Positions 15,898 to 24,860 are shown, counted from the stretch's first letter. The stretch: 64,000 nucleotides of DNA from Mediterraneibacter glycyrrhizinilyticus (GCF_015560805.1 NZ_JADMSO010000013.1:16251-80250), one strand, 5' to 3'. Made by a program: numbers and translations. The notes: generated by a model from the sequence alone, not told the origin.

Positions 15898-17268
15898 ATG
15901 AAACATATGACATTGCGAGAAATCGCACAGGCATGTAAAGGAACGTATTTCGGTTCGGAAGAATCGATGGGGAAAGAAGTTTCCAGCGTTGTGATCGACA
16001 GCCGGAAAGTGGAAAAAGACAGTCTGTTCGTGGCGATCCGCGGGGCGCGTGTGGACGGACATACATTCATTCCGAAGACGATAGAGGACGGCGCGCTCTG
16101 TGCACTTTCCGAAGAAGATCTGGGCGATGTGTCCTACCCGTATATTCGGGTGGAATCCTGCACGCAGGCGTTAAAAGATCTGGCGGAGCATTATCGGAAG
16201 AGTCTGGATATCAAAGTAGTTGGAATTTCCGGAAGTGTCGGAAAAACAAGTACAAAAGAGATGATCGCCTCCGTACTGGAGCAGAAGTTCAACGTGCTGA
16301 AAACGGAGGGAAATTTTAATAATGAGATCGGTGTTCCGCTTACCATTTTCAGGATTCGTGAGGAACATGAGGTGGCAGTTCTCGAGATGGGGATCAGCGG
16401 ATTCGGAGAAATGACACGGCTTGCCAAGATGGCGCGACCGGATATCTGTGTATTTACCAATATCGGCTGTGCACATTTGGAACAACTTGGTTCCCGGGAT
16501 GGGATTCTGAAAGCGAAGACCGAGATGATCGCTTATATGAATCCTGATGGAAGCATTTTACTGAATGGAGATGATGACAAGCTCGCATCTTATCTTCCGG
16601 AAAATGGAATCAAGCCGGTAAGATTTGGGCTTCACACGGAAAATGATTTTCATGCGGAGCAGATCGAGAACCAGGGGCTTCGCGGAACGGACGCCCGGTT
16701 TGTCACACCGGAGTCCGCATTTTCCGCGCATATCTCGATACCGGGAAATCATATGGTGTACAATGCGCTTGCCGGGATCGCAGTCGGTTATGCGCTTGGC
16801 ATGACAGATGATCAGATCAAAGCCGGAATCGAGGCGCTTGTGCCGCTTGCCGGACGGAACAATCTGATCGAGACCGGGAAATTTACAGTGATTGACGACT
16901 GTTATAACGCCAATCCGGTGTCGATGAAATCTTCGATCGACGTACTGAAAAAGGCGGATACACGAACGGTTGCCGTGCTCGGGGATATGTTTGAACTCGG
17001 GGACAATGAGAAAGCGATGCATTTTGACGTCGGTGTGCACGCGGCAAAATCCGGTGTGGACGTTCTGATCTGTATTGGCGCGCTTTCGGAAGAGATGGCA
17101 AAAGGTGCGAGAGAAACAAACGCGGAGATGGAAATTCACCATTATGCAGACAAAGATACATTTTTTGAGGAAATGGATCGGGTGCTGGAAGACGGTGACA
17201 CGATTTTGGTCAAGGCGTCCCATGGAATGGCGTTTGCACAGATCGTGGAACGGCTGCAGAAAAATTAA
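15898..17268 (+). CDS. murF: UDP-N-acetylmuramoyl-tripeptide--D-alanyl-D-alanine ligase
   Basis: This 456-aa Mur ligase adds D-Ala-D-Ala to the UDP-MurNAc tripeptide, the last cytoplasmic peptide step of peptidoglycan synthesis. The N-terminal substrate domain has VSSVVIDSRKVEKDSLFVA. The P-loop GISGSVGKTSTKEM starts at residue 109, followed by TEGNFNNEIGVPLT and VLEMGISGFGEM. The C-terminal domain carries DDCYNANPVSMKSS and VLGDMFELG. The ATG follows AAGGAG by 7 nt. It is the second gene of the ddl-murF pair and ends at a strong terminator. Confidence 0.97.
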   Translation: MKHMTLREIAQACKGTYFGSEESMGKEVSSVVIDSRKVEKDSLFVAIRGARVDGHTFIPKTIEDGALCALSEEDLGDVSYPYIRVESCTQALKDLAEHYRKSLDIKVVGISGSVGKTSTKEMIASVLEQKFNVLKTEGNFNNEIGVPLTIFRIREEHEVAVLEMGISGFGEMTRLAKMARPDICVFTNIGCAHLEQLGSRDGILKAKTEMIAYMNPDGSILLNGDDDKLASYLPENGIKPVRFGLHTENDFHAEQIENQGLRGTDARFVTPESAFSAHISIPGNHMVYNALAGIAVGYALGMTDDQIKAGIEALVPLAGRNNLIETGKFTVIDDCYNANPVSMKSSIDVLKKADTRTVAVLGDMFELGDNEKAMHFDVGVHAAKSGVDVLICIGALSEEMAKGARETNAEMEIHHYADKDTFFEEMDRVLEDGDTILVKASHGMAFAQIVERLQKN

Positions 17269-17293
17269 GAAAAATCTATGATCTATAAAACAT

Positions 17294-17383
17294 AAAAAAG
17301 AATCTCTCACAGACCTGTGCTGTGGTGCGCCGCATGGAAGCGGCAGACCATAAAACGGAAGCCTGTGGGAGATTCTTTTTTTG
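17294..17383 (+). terminator. Terminator of ddl-murF
   Basis: Arms at 17298-17312 and 17363-17378 form a stem of at least 13 bp with one G:T pair, ending in seven T. The loop holds further small stems. The tail leads straight into the 91-bp structured repeat. Confidence 0.8.
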
Positions 17384-17472
17384 TATAGGCAACGAGCCAA
17401 AGTTCGGGCTTGCCCGAGACCTTGGCGACTGCTTACAATCCCGGAATGTGCCTTTTGGCACTTCCGGTGATT
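17382..17472 (+). repeat. 91-bp two-hairpin structured repeat, copy 1
   Basis: This copy is identical to the one at 20709-20799 except for three substitutions. It holds two predicted hairpins. One has inner arms CGGGC/GCCCG within outer GCCAA/TTGGC. The other pairs CCGGAA(T)GTGCC with GGCACTTCCGG around a TTTT loop. It fills the gap between the murF terminator and the end of the convergent yesL-like gene. Confidence 0.8.
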
Positions 17473-17476
17473 TACA

Positions 17477-18088
17477 TCACTCAAATTTTGCAAATGCTCT
17501 TCGCAGCAGATAGGAACATGCATAGGCAACTCCGGAAAAACCGATGGTGATCCAGAGAAAGCCGACAATGCGAAAGTCGATAAATAAAGTTGCCGCGATC
17601 GCCGCGCCGTGGATCAGAAGCAGCAAAAGAGTGTATGGCAGGCATGCGATTCCGAGGATCAGTGCATTTTTTAAAGTGCCTTTCAATGTGTTCTCAAACC
17701 GTGCGATATAAGGAAACAGGTAGATCATAAAGATCGCGTAAAACAGAGAAACAGCGATCAGGAACATGCGAAGAACCTGTGCCATCGTTTCCGGAAGTGC
17801 CGGAAGGATCCGGAAATCTAAGGTCAGTACGATGCCGAGCGCCAGAGCGATCAGCCAGGAAAATGTACCGATCTTGAAGTTGTCTTTGAAAGCTTTGAAA
17901 TAGCTGCGGATCACATAACTCTCTTCATCTCGCACGGATTTCATTGTGACGGTATAAAGTGCGGTGGATGCAGCTCCGATCGTTACGATCGGAATACAGC
18001 AGATCAGAAACAGGATATTTAAAATGATCAAATCTGCCACTTTAGTAAGAAAACGCATAACCGGACTGTCCAGATTGAAAAAACTCAT
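17477..18088 (-). CDS. YesL-family (DUF624) membrane protein
   Basis: This 203-aa integral membrane protein has about four to five hydrophobic segments. It opens with MSFFNLDSPVMRFLTKVADL, typical of YesL/DUF624, followed by LNILFLICCIPIVTIGAASTALY and a conserved ESYVIRSYFKAFKDNFK segment. YesL proteins are often found near carbohydrate ABC transporters, but their biochemical role is unknown. The start at 18088 has AGGAGG 5-6 nt upstream on the minus strand. Longer upstream extension is unlikely. The gene converges on murF; the 91-bp structured repeat lies between the two. Confidence 0.9.
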   Translation of the reverse strand: MSFFNLDSPVMRFLTKVADLIILNILFLICCIPIVTIGAASTALYTVTMKSVRDEESYVIRSYFKAFKDNFKIGTFSWLIALALGIVLTLDFRILPALPETMAQVLRMFLIAVSLFYAIFMIYLFPYIARFENTLKGTLKNALILGIACLPYTLLLLLIHGAAIAATLFIDFRIVGFLWITIGFSGVAYACSYLLRRAFAKFE

Positions 18089-18250
18089 AATAGCCTCCTG
18101 ATAAATAATTTCTAGCAAAGTGTATGAAACATTGCAACAATTGTAGCGCAAATGAAACCATTCTGTCAATCGGGAAAAACAAAGAAGTGGGGTAGAAGCA
18201 TCCATCTGTCCGGTGTCATTTTTTGAACATCACATCCCCGAAAATTGGAT

Positions 18251-18712
18251 TTACGAAAAACGGAAAAATAATCCAAACAAAAATCGAACCAATGGTCCGG
18301 CGAAGAAAAACTGCCAGAAAAACGCCATTGGGAAATTGAGCGCAGTCGTTTGGATCCAGACAGCAAGGAATTCACTTCCGGCATGTTTAAAAAGCAGAGT
18401 CGCAGCAAGACTCATCAACGGACACATGCAGACAACGGAGACTGCAGAAATCGCAAGTACAAGGTGGAACGGATTGTCAGCTTTTACATTGACGATCCGG
18501 TACGCCTTTCTAAATGCAATTTTTGAAACAAGAAAAAAATCGAGCAGAAATGCGAGCGGCGCCATAAAGAGCAGTTCGCGGAATGCGGCGGCAAAAATCG
18601 CGTTTGTCAGCCCGCCGGTCGCAAGGGCGATGTTGTAACAGATCATCGCATAAACCATGACAAGAACCATCATGATCGTAAAAATAACTTCTTGAAATTT
18701 GTTTTTTGGCAT
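18251..18712 (-). CDS. DUF2798 family membrane protein
   Basis: This 153-aa hydrophobic protein begins MPKNKFQEVIFTIMMVLVMVY and has about four membrane helices. The doubled PKNKxQ...MxxxMVYxMxxYN pattern fits DUF2798, a family of unknown function. The ATG at 18712 has AGGAGG 9 nt upstream, deciding against a start 75 nt earlier. The 162-nt gap to the downstream yesL-like gene shows no clear terminator, so co-transcription is possible. Confidence 0.8.
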   Translation of the reverse strand: MPKNKFQEVIFTIMMVLVMVYAMICYNIALATGGLTNAIFAAAFRELLFMAPLAFLLDFFLVSKIAFRKAYRIVNVKADNPFHLVLAISAVSVVCMCPLMSLAATLLFKHAGSEFLAVWIQTTALNFPMAFFWQFFFAGPLVRFLFGLFFRFS

Positions 18713-18922
18713 AAAAAATCCTCCTGAAATGATAATTGACAAAATGTATGCAAATGTGCGCCGGATGTTGAAATCCATGCATTGCAAGCGTGTTGTTCGT
18801 TATCATTCAGGAGAATGTGCGTTTCCAATTAAAACCATCTATTCACTTTTGCCGGGATTTAAAATAGCATAATTGATAAGGCATGTCAAGAAAAATTCTT
18901 ATTTTATCGTTCTGCCTTATAA

Positions 18923-18965
18923 TGTCGGTGCACAAGGAAGTATTTTCTACTGTACACTGACACTG
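18923..18965 (-). repeat. Dispersed palindromic repeat, short copy D
   Basis: On the minus strand this reads from TCAGTGTACA to TTGTGCACCGACA around a short loop. It matches both arms of the 13164 element with a few substitutions. It lies just beyond the plsC stop. It is a shortened and more diverged copy. Confidence 0.5.
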
Positions 18966-18975
18966 GTATATTCTC

Positions 18976-19710
18976 TTACAGCAATTCTGCATTTTTATTG
19001 ATCGTATCCTGTACAATCTTCTGAACATAAGATCCGATATGTTTTTTCTCTTCTTTATCCAACTGATCCGGATAGATCGGCTCGCCGTATTCCAGAACAA
19101 CGTGAGTCTTTTTGATCTTCGGGAAATGATTCTCAAAAATTTCGGCAGTATTGTTCATGGAGATCGGAACGATCGCGCATCCGGTCTTGGTTGCGATCTT
19201 GAACGCGCCGTCTTTAAACGGAAGCAGACTTAATTCTTCTCCTTTGTTCCGTGTTCCCTCCGGGAAAATGCAGATGGAGATTCCGTTTTTTACATGGTCG
19301 ATCGCTTTCAAAATCGTTTTCAAACCCTCTTTTGGATTCTCACGGTCGAGGAAAAGGCAGTATAAAAAGCGCATCCAGGTGGACAGAAGCGGTATTTTTT
19401 CCATTTCTTTCTTGGCAACATATCCGGTCAGCCGGCGGCAGCGGGAGTATGTGAGCAAGATGTCAAAAAAGCTGCGGTGATTTCCGATAAAGAGTACCGG
19501 TTCATCCGGAACCCGTTCTTCTCCGATCACGGTGACGTTTACTCCTGTGACTTTCAAGATTGTCTTAAATCCCCACTGTACGATGCGCAGCGAACTATAA
19601 TCTCTCGCGTTCCGATTGAACTTCCCGATCAGCCATTCTACAAAAAAGACCGGGATCGTCAGGATCAGAAATGTGACAAGTATCACGACAACACAAACAA
19701 AACGAATCAT
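18976..19710 (-). CDS. plsC: 1-acyl-sn-glycerol-3-phosphate acyltransferase
   Basis: This 244-aa membrane-associated acyltransferase converts lysophosphatidate to phosphatidate. One N-terminal membrane helix (about 3-27) is followed by the catalytic HX4D motif NHRSFFD (His78, Asp83), the glycerol-phosphate-binding block LFLDREN, FPEGTRNKGE and VVPISMNN-like VPISM. Length is standard. The ATG at 19710 has AGAGG upstream on the minus strand. It stands alone; a dispersed palindromic repeat lies just past its stop. Confidence 0.95.
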   Translation of the reverse strand: MIRFVCVVVILVTFLILTIPVFFVEWLIGKFNRNARDYSSLRIVQWGFKTILKVTGVNVTVIGEERVPDEPVLFIGNHRSFFDILLTYSRCRRLTGYVAKKEMEKIPLLSTWMRFLYCLFLDRENPKEGLKTILKAIDHVKNGISICIFPEGTRNKGEELSLLPFKDGAFKIATKTGCAIVPISMNNTAEIFENHFPKIKKTHVVLEYGEPIYPDQLDKEEKKHIGSYVQKIVQDTINKNAELL

Positions 19711-19867
19711 ATCAACGAACCTCTTTTCATTACAAAATCATAATCTGATTTATTTTAGCATACAGGGAGCGGAATGGCAAATAGATTAGAGGAATTGATC
19801 CGGCAGGAGGGAATTTTCAGTGATATGTATTATGGAAAGTTAAAGTAGTGGAAAAAGAGGGATTCCC

Positions 19868-19897
19868 TTGACGAAATGCCCAATAGAGACTTATAAT
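19868..19897 (+). promoter_or_regulatory. Promoter of the GntR regulator gene
   Basis: TTGACG (19868-19873), an 18-nt spacer and TATAAT (19892-19897) form a near-consensus sigma-A promoter. Transcription should begin about 30 nt before the coding start. Confidence 0.75.
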
Positions 19898-19933
19898 ATA
19901 AGACATAAATTGTGAAAAGTGATGAGGGAGATT

Positions 19934-20653
19934 ATGGAGCGCGGAGGATCAATAGAGAATAAAACTTTGCTGTACTCAAGAGTAGCAGACCGGATTTATC
20001 AGTATATCAAGGAAGAGAATCTTCAGCCCGGTGAAAAGCTTCCGGGAGAGCGAAAGCTGGCGGAAGAATGGAAAGTGAGCCGCTCAACTTTGCGTGAAGC
20101 GATCCGGGAACTTGAAAATGAAGGAATCGTTCATGTAGAGGTTGGAAAAGGTACTTTTGTAACGGATTATGTTGAGGGAAGACAGGTCAGTATTCATCTG
20201 GCTTTGAAGAATTTTCTGGAATTATTTGAAATAAAGAGTGTTTTAGAGAGATATAGTCTGGAAAAAGCAATCCCCGATATGTCAGACGAGATGTTGGATC
20301 AGTTGGAGAAGATGGCAGTCCAGATGAATGATATGGCGGCGCAGGGGATTATGCCCAAAGAGATGGATCATCAGTTCCATCGATTTATATTGGAATGCTA
20401 CGGTAATTATGAGATGACAAATTTGGTCCGGAACATGACGGAGATGTATGAAACTTTTGACGATGAATTGTATGGATACTTTGATGGGAAAGAGTTTGAT
20501 TATCAGGCGGTATTGCTGAGGACTTTTCCGTATCATCTGGAAATGGTTCAGATGATGCGCAAAAAAAATATCCAGGGGGCTTTGGAAAAGTACGATAATA
20601 TTATAAAATTGGACTTGGAGATTTACGGTAAAATTCAAGTGGAAAATGCATGA
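19934..20653 (+). CDS. FadR-subfamily GntR transcriptional regulator
   Basis: This protein of about 239 aa has an N-terminal winged helix with SRVADRIYQYIKEENLQPGEKLPGERKLAEEW, cited as QPGEKLPGERKLAEEW, and recognition segment SRSTLREAIRELENEGI. A C-terminal helical FCD ligand domain (about 90-235) follows, with a metal-site-like DHQFHR segment. ATG 19934 has GAGGGAG 3-5 nt upstream; ATG 19922 and GTG 19919 are alternatives. It faces the sugar-utilisation genes, and a site fitting the FadR-type consensus TNGTNNNACNA lies before the binding-protein gene at 23265. It is therefore likely the local regulator. The ligand is unknown. Confidence 0.9.
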   Translation: MERGGSIENKTLLYSRVADRIYQYIKEENLQPGEKLPGERKLAEEWKVSRSTLREAIRELENEGIVHVEVGKGTFVTDYVEGRQVSIHLALKNFLELFEIKSVLERYSLEKAIPDMSDEMLDQLEKMAVQMNDMAAQGIMPKEMDHQFHRFILECYGNYEMTNLVRNMTEMYETFDDELYGYFDGKEFDYQAVLLRTFPYHLEMVQMMRKKNIQGALEKYDNIIKLDLEIYGKIQVENA

Positions 20654-20709
20654 GGAGTATTGCAAAATAACGGATCGACCCGGTTATGGAGCAGTGCTCC
20701 TCATTTTTT
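20650..20709 (+). terminator. Terminator of the GntR gene
   Basis: Arms 20650-20663 and 20691-20704 form a 14-bp stem with two G:T pairs and an inner hairpin, ending in six T. The right arm is also perfectly complementary to 20813-20826 on the far side of the structured repeat, giving an alternative pairing. Confidence 0.8.
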
Positions 20710-20799
20710 GCATAGGCGACGAGCCAAAGTCCGGGCTTGCCCGAGACCTTGGCGACTGCTTACAATCCCGGAATGTGCCTTTTGGCACTTCCGGTGATT
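20709..20799 (+). repeat. 91-bp two-hairpin structured repeat, copy 2
   Basis: It matches 17382-17472 at 88 of 91 positions, including both hairpins. It also follows a T-tract terminator and sits between convergent genes. This copy is bracketed by a perfect 14-bp inverted repeat (20693-20706 and 20813-20826). Confidence 0.8.
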
Positions 20800-20829
20800 G
20801 AAGCGATTCATCAAATGAGGAGCACTTTT

Positions 20830-22899
20830 TCACTTTTTACATACAATGATCTGTTGAAGTGTAAATTCCGGCAAATGGATACGAGTTCTTTTTTCTTCTG
20901 AATGAACTTCTAAAGTCTGTTCTTCGGGGTAAACCAGTTTTGCTTTGGAAACAGGAACATTCAGTTCTAATATTCCACCGCTTATCGGAAATACATCGCC
21001 ATGGAACTGTTTGGGAATCATGGAAATCTGATGTACAATATAGGAATCCGCAGTTTCAAAATAAGCGGTCCTGATAATATCAGGTGTCTCGGTTTTGTTC
21101 CGTATTGCCGGTCGGATCTGTTCCGAAGTGATCAAGTCGTAAAACAGATCGTGCGGATACTGGAATGTTTCAAGTGAAACCATGGTGAAGAAATCAAAAG
21201 CCATATAATAGCAGCTTCCGGCACCAAGTTTATTATGGATCAGCGCAGGATAGTTGGAATCTGATCCCGGAGGCGGACTCCACCAATTTACCCAATGTTC
21301 GGAATCACAGCCGACACAGGGTAACAGAATAGAGAGAAGCGCCTCGGCGGACCCGGTACATGTTGTTTCGATAAAATGCTCGCTGATCGGTGGGGTGGTG
21401 CAGGATAGAAGTCCGGAAAAACTTCTTTCACTTATGTTTTTCAAGTATCCCGACCATTGATTTGCCTGATATTCGGTGTGGATTTTTGCGCTTTCGGTTC
21501 CTAAAATTTCTGAAATAGAAGAGGCGGAAAGCCGGGTAGAATCTGCGTTCCACAATCCGCTCTGACCGGAACTGATGAGCAAGCCGCCTGCGGACACATA
21601 ATCTTTCAGCAATTGAGCTAAATCATTTTCAATCACAAATACTTCAGGCAAAAGGAGTACGTCAAACTGTTTCAGCATTTCTTCGGTAATGGTTCGCTCC
21701 GGCAGGACCATAAATGGCAGCTTTGCGTGTTCGCATAACTGCATTGCTCCCAGAACCGCATTTTGGTGAGGGTTATGCCGTTTCATCCTCAGGATTGCAT
21801 CCGGCTGGAGCGCAGGGAGATTGACGGACATCGACAGGTCGCTTTGGACAATTCCCACACATTTTACCGGACTGCGACCTGTCAGGTAAGGTTCCATTTT
21901 TTCAATCTCTGTAAATGCAGTGCCAAGGAGACGAGCCTCCTGGAAATCCAAAGTTCCGTCAATATGCTGAGATCCACTGTACATTCCGGTGCGGCAGCCT
22001 TGAGCGGCAATGGAGGATAAATCGCAGACATATTCATTTACCGAACTATAATTATAAACTTGCGAAGCTTCGCCGGGGACTAAGATCGGATAATGCCCGA
22101 TCGCGGTATCCCGGGCATAAGCGGATGAAAACCAGTTATCTTTCAGCAGCGGCTCGGAAAATTGGTAGTCCAGCATATCCCGGATGTCCTGCGGATAGTG
22201 ACAGGAAAAATTAATGGTCACTGCTAAAGAAGGATCGATGGTTTTGACTCGTTCTTTCAATTCCGCAAGAAATTCTTTCGCATTATTGTTTAAAAATTGG
22301 ATGATGTCCGCTTTATGAGCCAGAATGTCCTGTTCTGATTCCGGAAGCGGATAGTGGAACTGTGTCTCGAATTTACGGCGGCAATTTTCACAGTAGCAGA
22401 GAGAAGCGCCAAAAATATCTAAAAACAGGGCGTCAGGGCTGTATCTGGAAACAATCTCTTCTAACTGTTGAAGACAATATTCACGATAACCGGTCTGATA
22501 ACAGCAGAGACTCCATTTTGCAAATGCGTCATCACGGATCAGCGGGGAACCATCCGCGCATTTCACGCGCCAATCCGGAAATCTGCGTGCCGCGCCCTCG
22601 TCGTATTCAATACAATAATATGCGACAAATTCAATATTTTTCTTTTTTAAAAGATTGCTGACTTCTTGAATCCAGTCTTTTTGAACTCCTTTATGCTGCT
22701 GTGAACCCGGAACATTACTTGGATAATAGGTGACTCCCCAGTGATCTTTACAATATACCATCAGAGAGTCAATATTTGCGGTGTCGAAAAATGCTTCATA
22801 TTCGTGAATATCCAGATGATTTAATAAAACATCTGGCGGCTGCGGAGAATGATGGTCGATCAGATAACAGCGCTTGGTAGTAGTATATTTTTCGCTCAT
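20830..22899 (-). CDS. GHL6-type glycoside hydrolase with trimerisation-like domain
   Basis: This predicted glycosidase has 689 aa and no signal peptide, so it is cytoplasmic. The N-terminal barrel matches the hypothetical glycosyl hydrolase 6 (GHL6) family: YLIDHHSPQPPDVL, SLMVYCKDHWGVTYYPS, EFVAYYCIEYDEG and PDALFLDIFGASLCYCENCR. The middle (about 370-600) resembles the beta-galactosidase trimerisation domain (VGIVQSD, VLLLPEVFVIEN, GGLLISSGQSG). The ATG at 22899 is chosen because MSEKYTTTKRCYLID matches the family start; its ribosome site is weak, and in-frame codons lie up to 87 nt upstream. It is divergent from the ABC operon and probably acts on the imported oligosaccharide. Substrate unknown. 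Confidence 0.8.
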   Translation of the reverse strand: MSEKYTTTKRCYLIDHHSPQPPDVLLNHLDIHEYEAFFDTANIDSLMVYCKDHWGVTYYPSNVPGSQQHKGVQKDWIQEVSNLLKKKNIEFVAYYCIEYDEGAARRFPDWRVKCADGSPLIRDDAFAKWSLCCYQTGYREYCLQQLEEIVSRYSPDALFLDIFGASLCYCENCRRKFETQFHYPLPESEQDILAHKADIIQFLNNNAKEFLAELKERVKTIDPSLAVTINFSCHYPQDIRDMLDYQFSEPLLKDNWFSSAYARDTAIGHYPILVPGEASQVYNYSSVNEYVCDLSSIAAQGCRTGMYSGSQHIDGTLDFQEARLLGTAFTEIEKMEPYLTGRSPVKCVGIVQSDLSMSVNLPALQPDAILRMKRHNPHQNAVLGAMQLCEHAKLPFMVLPERTITEEMLKQFDVLLLPEVFVIENDLAQLLKDYVSAGGLLISSGQSGLWNADSTRLSASSISEILGTESAKIHTEYQANQWSGYLKNISERSFSGLLSCTTPPISEHFIETTCTGSAEALLSILLPCVGCDSEHWVNWWSPPPGSDSNYPALIHNKLGAGSCYYMAFDFFTMVSLETFQYPHDLFYDLITSEQIRPAIRNKTETPDIIRTAYFETADSYIVHQISMIPKQFHGDVFPISGGILELNVPVSKAKLVYPEEQTLEVHSEEKRTRIHLPEFTLQQIIVCKK

Positions 22900-23387
22900 T
22901 TTTTGATAGGAAAAGGTGAAATATTTTCCTGACTCCTTTCTTACGAATGTAAAATGTGGGATAAACACGTTTAATAAAATAAGCAAAACGTATCATATGA
23001 TCGGATATCTTCACATATGCTGTTAGATAAAGCATAAAATATGATCTTTTCGCGGCATAGTATTGAATTGAAAATAGATAAGGAAAATTTGATTATCTTT
23101 AGGATATAGAAAGAAAAAGTAAATGTCAATACAAAAAAGATGGATAAAAAAGGAAAAAGTAACAAAAATCAAAGACGATAATTATTAGAAATATACAAAG
23201 TTGACAAAAGAATCGGCAAAAGAATTGACAAATTATAATAAAGGGGATAGTGTAATCACATAAGTGGTCTGACCGGAAATACCTCACAAAAATGACCGGC
23301 AGAAAAGAGATAAGGGAAAAGCGAAACAAAGTAAAACAATCAGACGATCTGGTATGATGAGTCTGGAAAAAGAAAGGAGAAAAGGTA
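22900..23387. promoter_or_regulatory. Divergent intergenic region with a FadR/GntR-type operator
   Basis: On the minus strand, TTGACA (23124-23129) with TATCCT or TATATC near 23101-23108 could drive the GHL6 gene. On the plus strand, TATAAT (23234-23239) lies near two TTGACA boxes (23201, 23225), neither ideally spaced. TGGTCTGACCG at 23265-23275 fits TNGTNNNACNA except at the last base and sits just downstream of that -10, suiting repression by the nearby GntR protein. Confidence 0.5.
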
Positions 23388-24776
23388 ATGAAAAAGAGAG
23401 TGATCGCAGCGTTATTGACAGCCAGTATGGCGGTTGGTCTGCTTGCAGGATGTGGATCCTCGGGAGGAGATTCCGGGGGAGAGTCAAAGGAAGCCGGCAA
23501 ACAAGGCAAAGAGGCTTCTTTAAGATTTATCGATGTCAATCCCAGTCCGGAACGGCAAAAATATTATGAGGGTGTATTCCAGAAGTTTGAAGAAGAGACC
23601 GGTATATCGGTAGCCTATGAAAGTGTTCCGTGGGATGATGCTGCAGATAAGCTTACGGTTCTCGGAACATCGGGACAGCTTCCGGATGTGATCACAACGC
23701 ACCCAAGCTGGCTCGGACAGTTTACGGAAGCTGACTGGATCATGCCGGTGGATGATTATGTGGAAGAGCACGGAGATGAATTTGTTGAAGCGGTAAAGAA
23801 TATCAACTGGGCGCAGGAGAAAGAAAAATACGGTCATGTATATTCGATTCCGGATGGATTTATGGTCAAAGGTATCTTTTACAGAAAAGACTGGGTCGAG
23901 GAGATCGGGTATGAGATTCCGACAGGAAAAGATTGGACATATGATGCATACTTTGATCTGATCAAAGCGCTGACGGATAAAGAGAAAAAACGTTATGGAA
24001 ATTCGTTCCGTGGAGCAAGAGGGGCATTTGATCCATTGCTCACATATTTGCAGACATTTACAGGCGGATATACATATGACGAGGAGGGAAACTTCCTGCT
24101 GAATTCCCCGGAATGTGTGGAAGCGCTGGAAAAATGGTGTGAAATCTACAAGGACGGATATGTTCCGGAAGATTCCGTAAACTGGGGATTTGTTGAGATG
24201 GTGGATAACTTTACAGGAGGTCTGACAGGTACTGTCTCCAATGATTCTGAAGTGGCAAAAGCGTGTGAAGAAAAAATGGATCCGTCACAGTGGGGCGTAC
24301 TTCCGATGCCGGTATCGACGGTGGACGGAAAGCTTCTGAACTCTGCGGGAAGTCCATACTCTTATACGATTTCAAAGACTTCTGAATATCCGGAAGAGGC
24401 GCTTGCACTTGTCGATTTCCTCGTAAGACCGGAAAATAACATCGAATACTGCAAGATGGGCGGATTGATCCCGATCAAGAATGATGTGGGCGACGATGAA
24501 ACATATGGAGAGAACGGACCATATGCACCGTTCCTGGCACAGCTTAACGACCCGAACTTTACAGTACCGCCTACATATGGCGCGTTCAACTATACAGATC
24601 TGCATCAGGATATGTTCCATACAGAACTGCAGAAGTATCTGTTGGGACAGCAGTCAGCAGAGGATGTCCTGAACCATATCGGGGATGAACTGACTGCCAG
24701 AATGAAACAGTATCTGGCGGACAATGAGGGTGCAGAAGTAGAGAAACCAAAGACTATGCAGCCGGCAGCAGAGTAG
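23388..24776 (+). CDS. CUT1 sugar ABC transporter substrate-binding lipoprotein
   Basis: This 462-aa extracellular solute-binding protein (family 1, MalE/UgpB-like) has a lipoprotein signal ending in LLAGCG (Cys22) and a Ser/Gly-rich linker. The binding domain includes VFQKFEEETGISVAYESVPWDD, LPDVITTHPSWLGQF, YSIPDGFMVKGIFYRKDW and PEEALALVDFLVRPENN. It captures an oligosaccharide at the cell surface and passes it to the two permeases encoded next. It begins the operon. A hairpin after its stop probably keeps its mRNA in excess over the permeases. No ATPase gene is present, so a shared MsmK-type ATPase is expected elsewhere. Confidence 0.95.
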   Translation: MKKRVIAALLTASMAVGLLAGCGSSGGDSGGESKEAGKQGKEASLRFIDVNPSPERQKYYEGVFQKFEEETGISVAYESVPWDDAADKLTVLGTSGQLPDVITTHPSWLGQFTEADWIMPVDDYVEEHGDEFVEAVKNINWAQEKEKYGHVYSIPDGFMVKGIFYRKDWVEEIGYEIPTGKDWTYDAYFDLIKALTDKEKKRYGNSFRGARGAFDPLLTYLQTFTGGYTYDEEGNFLLNSPECVEALEKWCEIYKDGYVPEDSVNWGFVEMVDNFTGGLTGTVSNDSEVAKACEEKMDPSQWGVLPMPVSTVDGKLLNSAGSPYSYTISKTSEYPEEALALVDFLVRPENNIEYCKMGGLIPIKNDVGDDETYGENGPYAPFLAQLNDPNFTVPPTYGAFNYTDLHQDMFHTELQKYLLGQQSAEDVLNHIGDELTARMKQYLADNEGAEVEKPKTMQPAAE

Positions 24777-24813
24777 ATGCCGGGAGACATTTATCTGAAA
24801 TAGTATGAAAGCG

Positions 24814-24860
24814 AAAGGGGAATTTAATGTGATCGGAGAAAAGCATTGATTCCCCTTTCT
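24814..24860 (+). terminator. Intraoperonic hairpin between binding protein and permeases
   Basis: A 10-bp perfect stem (24814-24823 with 24849-24858) ends in CCCCTTTCT. It is a weak terminator or 3'-end stabiliser, a common way to give more binding protein than permease. Confidence 0.7.

Noticed and set aside
16558..17568. 336-codon open frame on the minus strand opposite murF
   Set aside because: It is antisense to a fully recognised murF with intact motifs; composition reflects the complementary codons and it crosses the terminator and repeat.
18213..18638. Plus-strand frame opposite the DUF2798 gene
   Set aside because: Antisense to a gene with a good ribosome site and membrane-protein composition; no family resemblance.
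23201..23230. TTGACA boxes at 23201 and 23225 as -35 elements for the ABC operon
   Set aside because: Neither is spaced 16-18 nt from TATAAT at 23234; they were kept only as a note, not as a promoter call.
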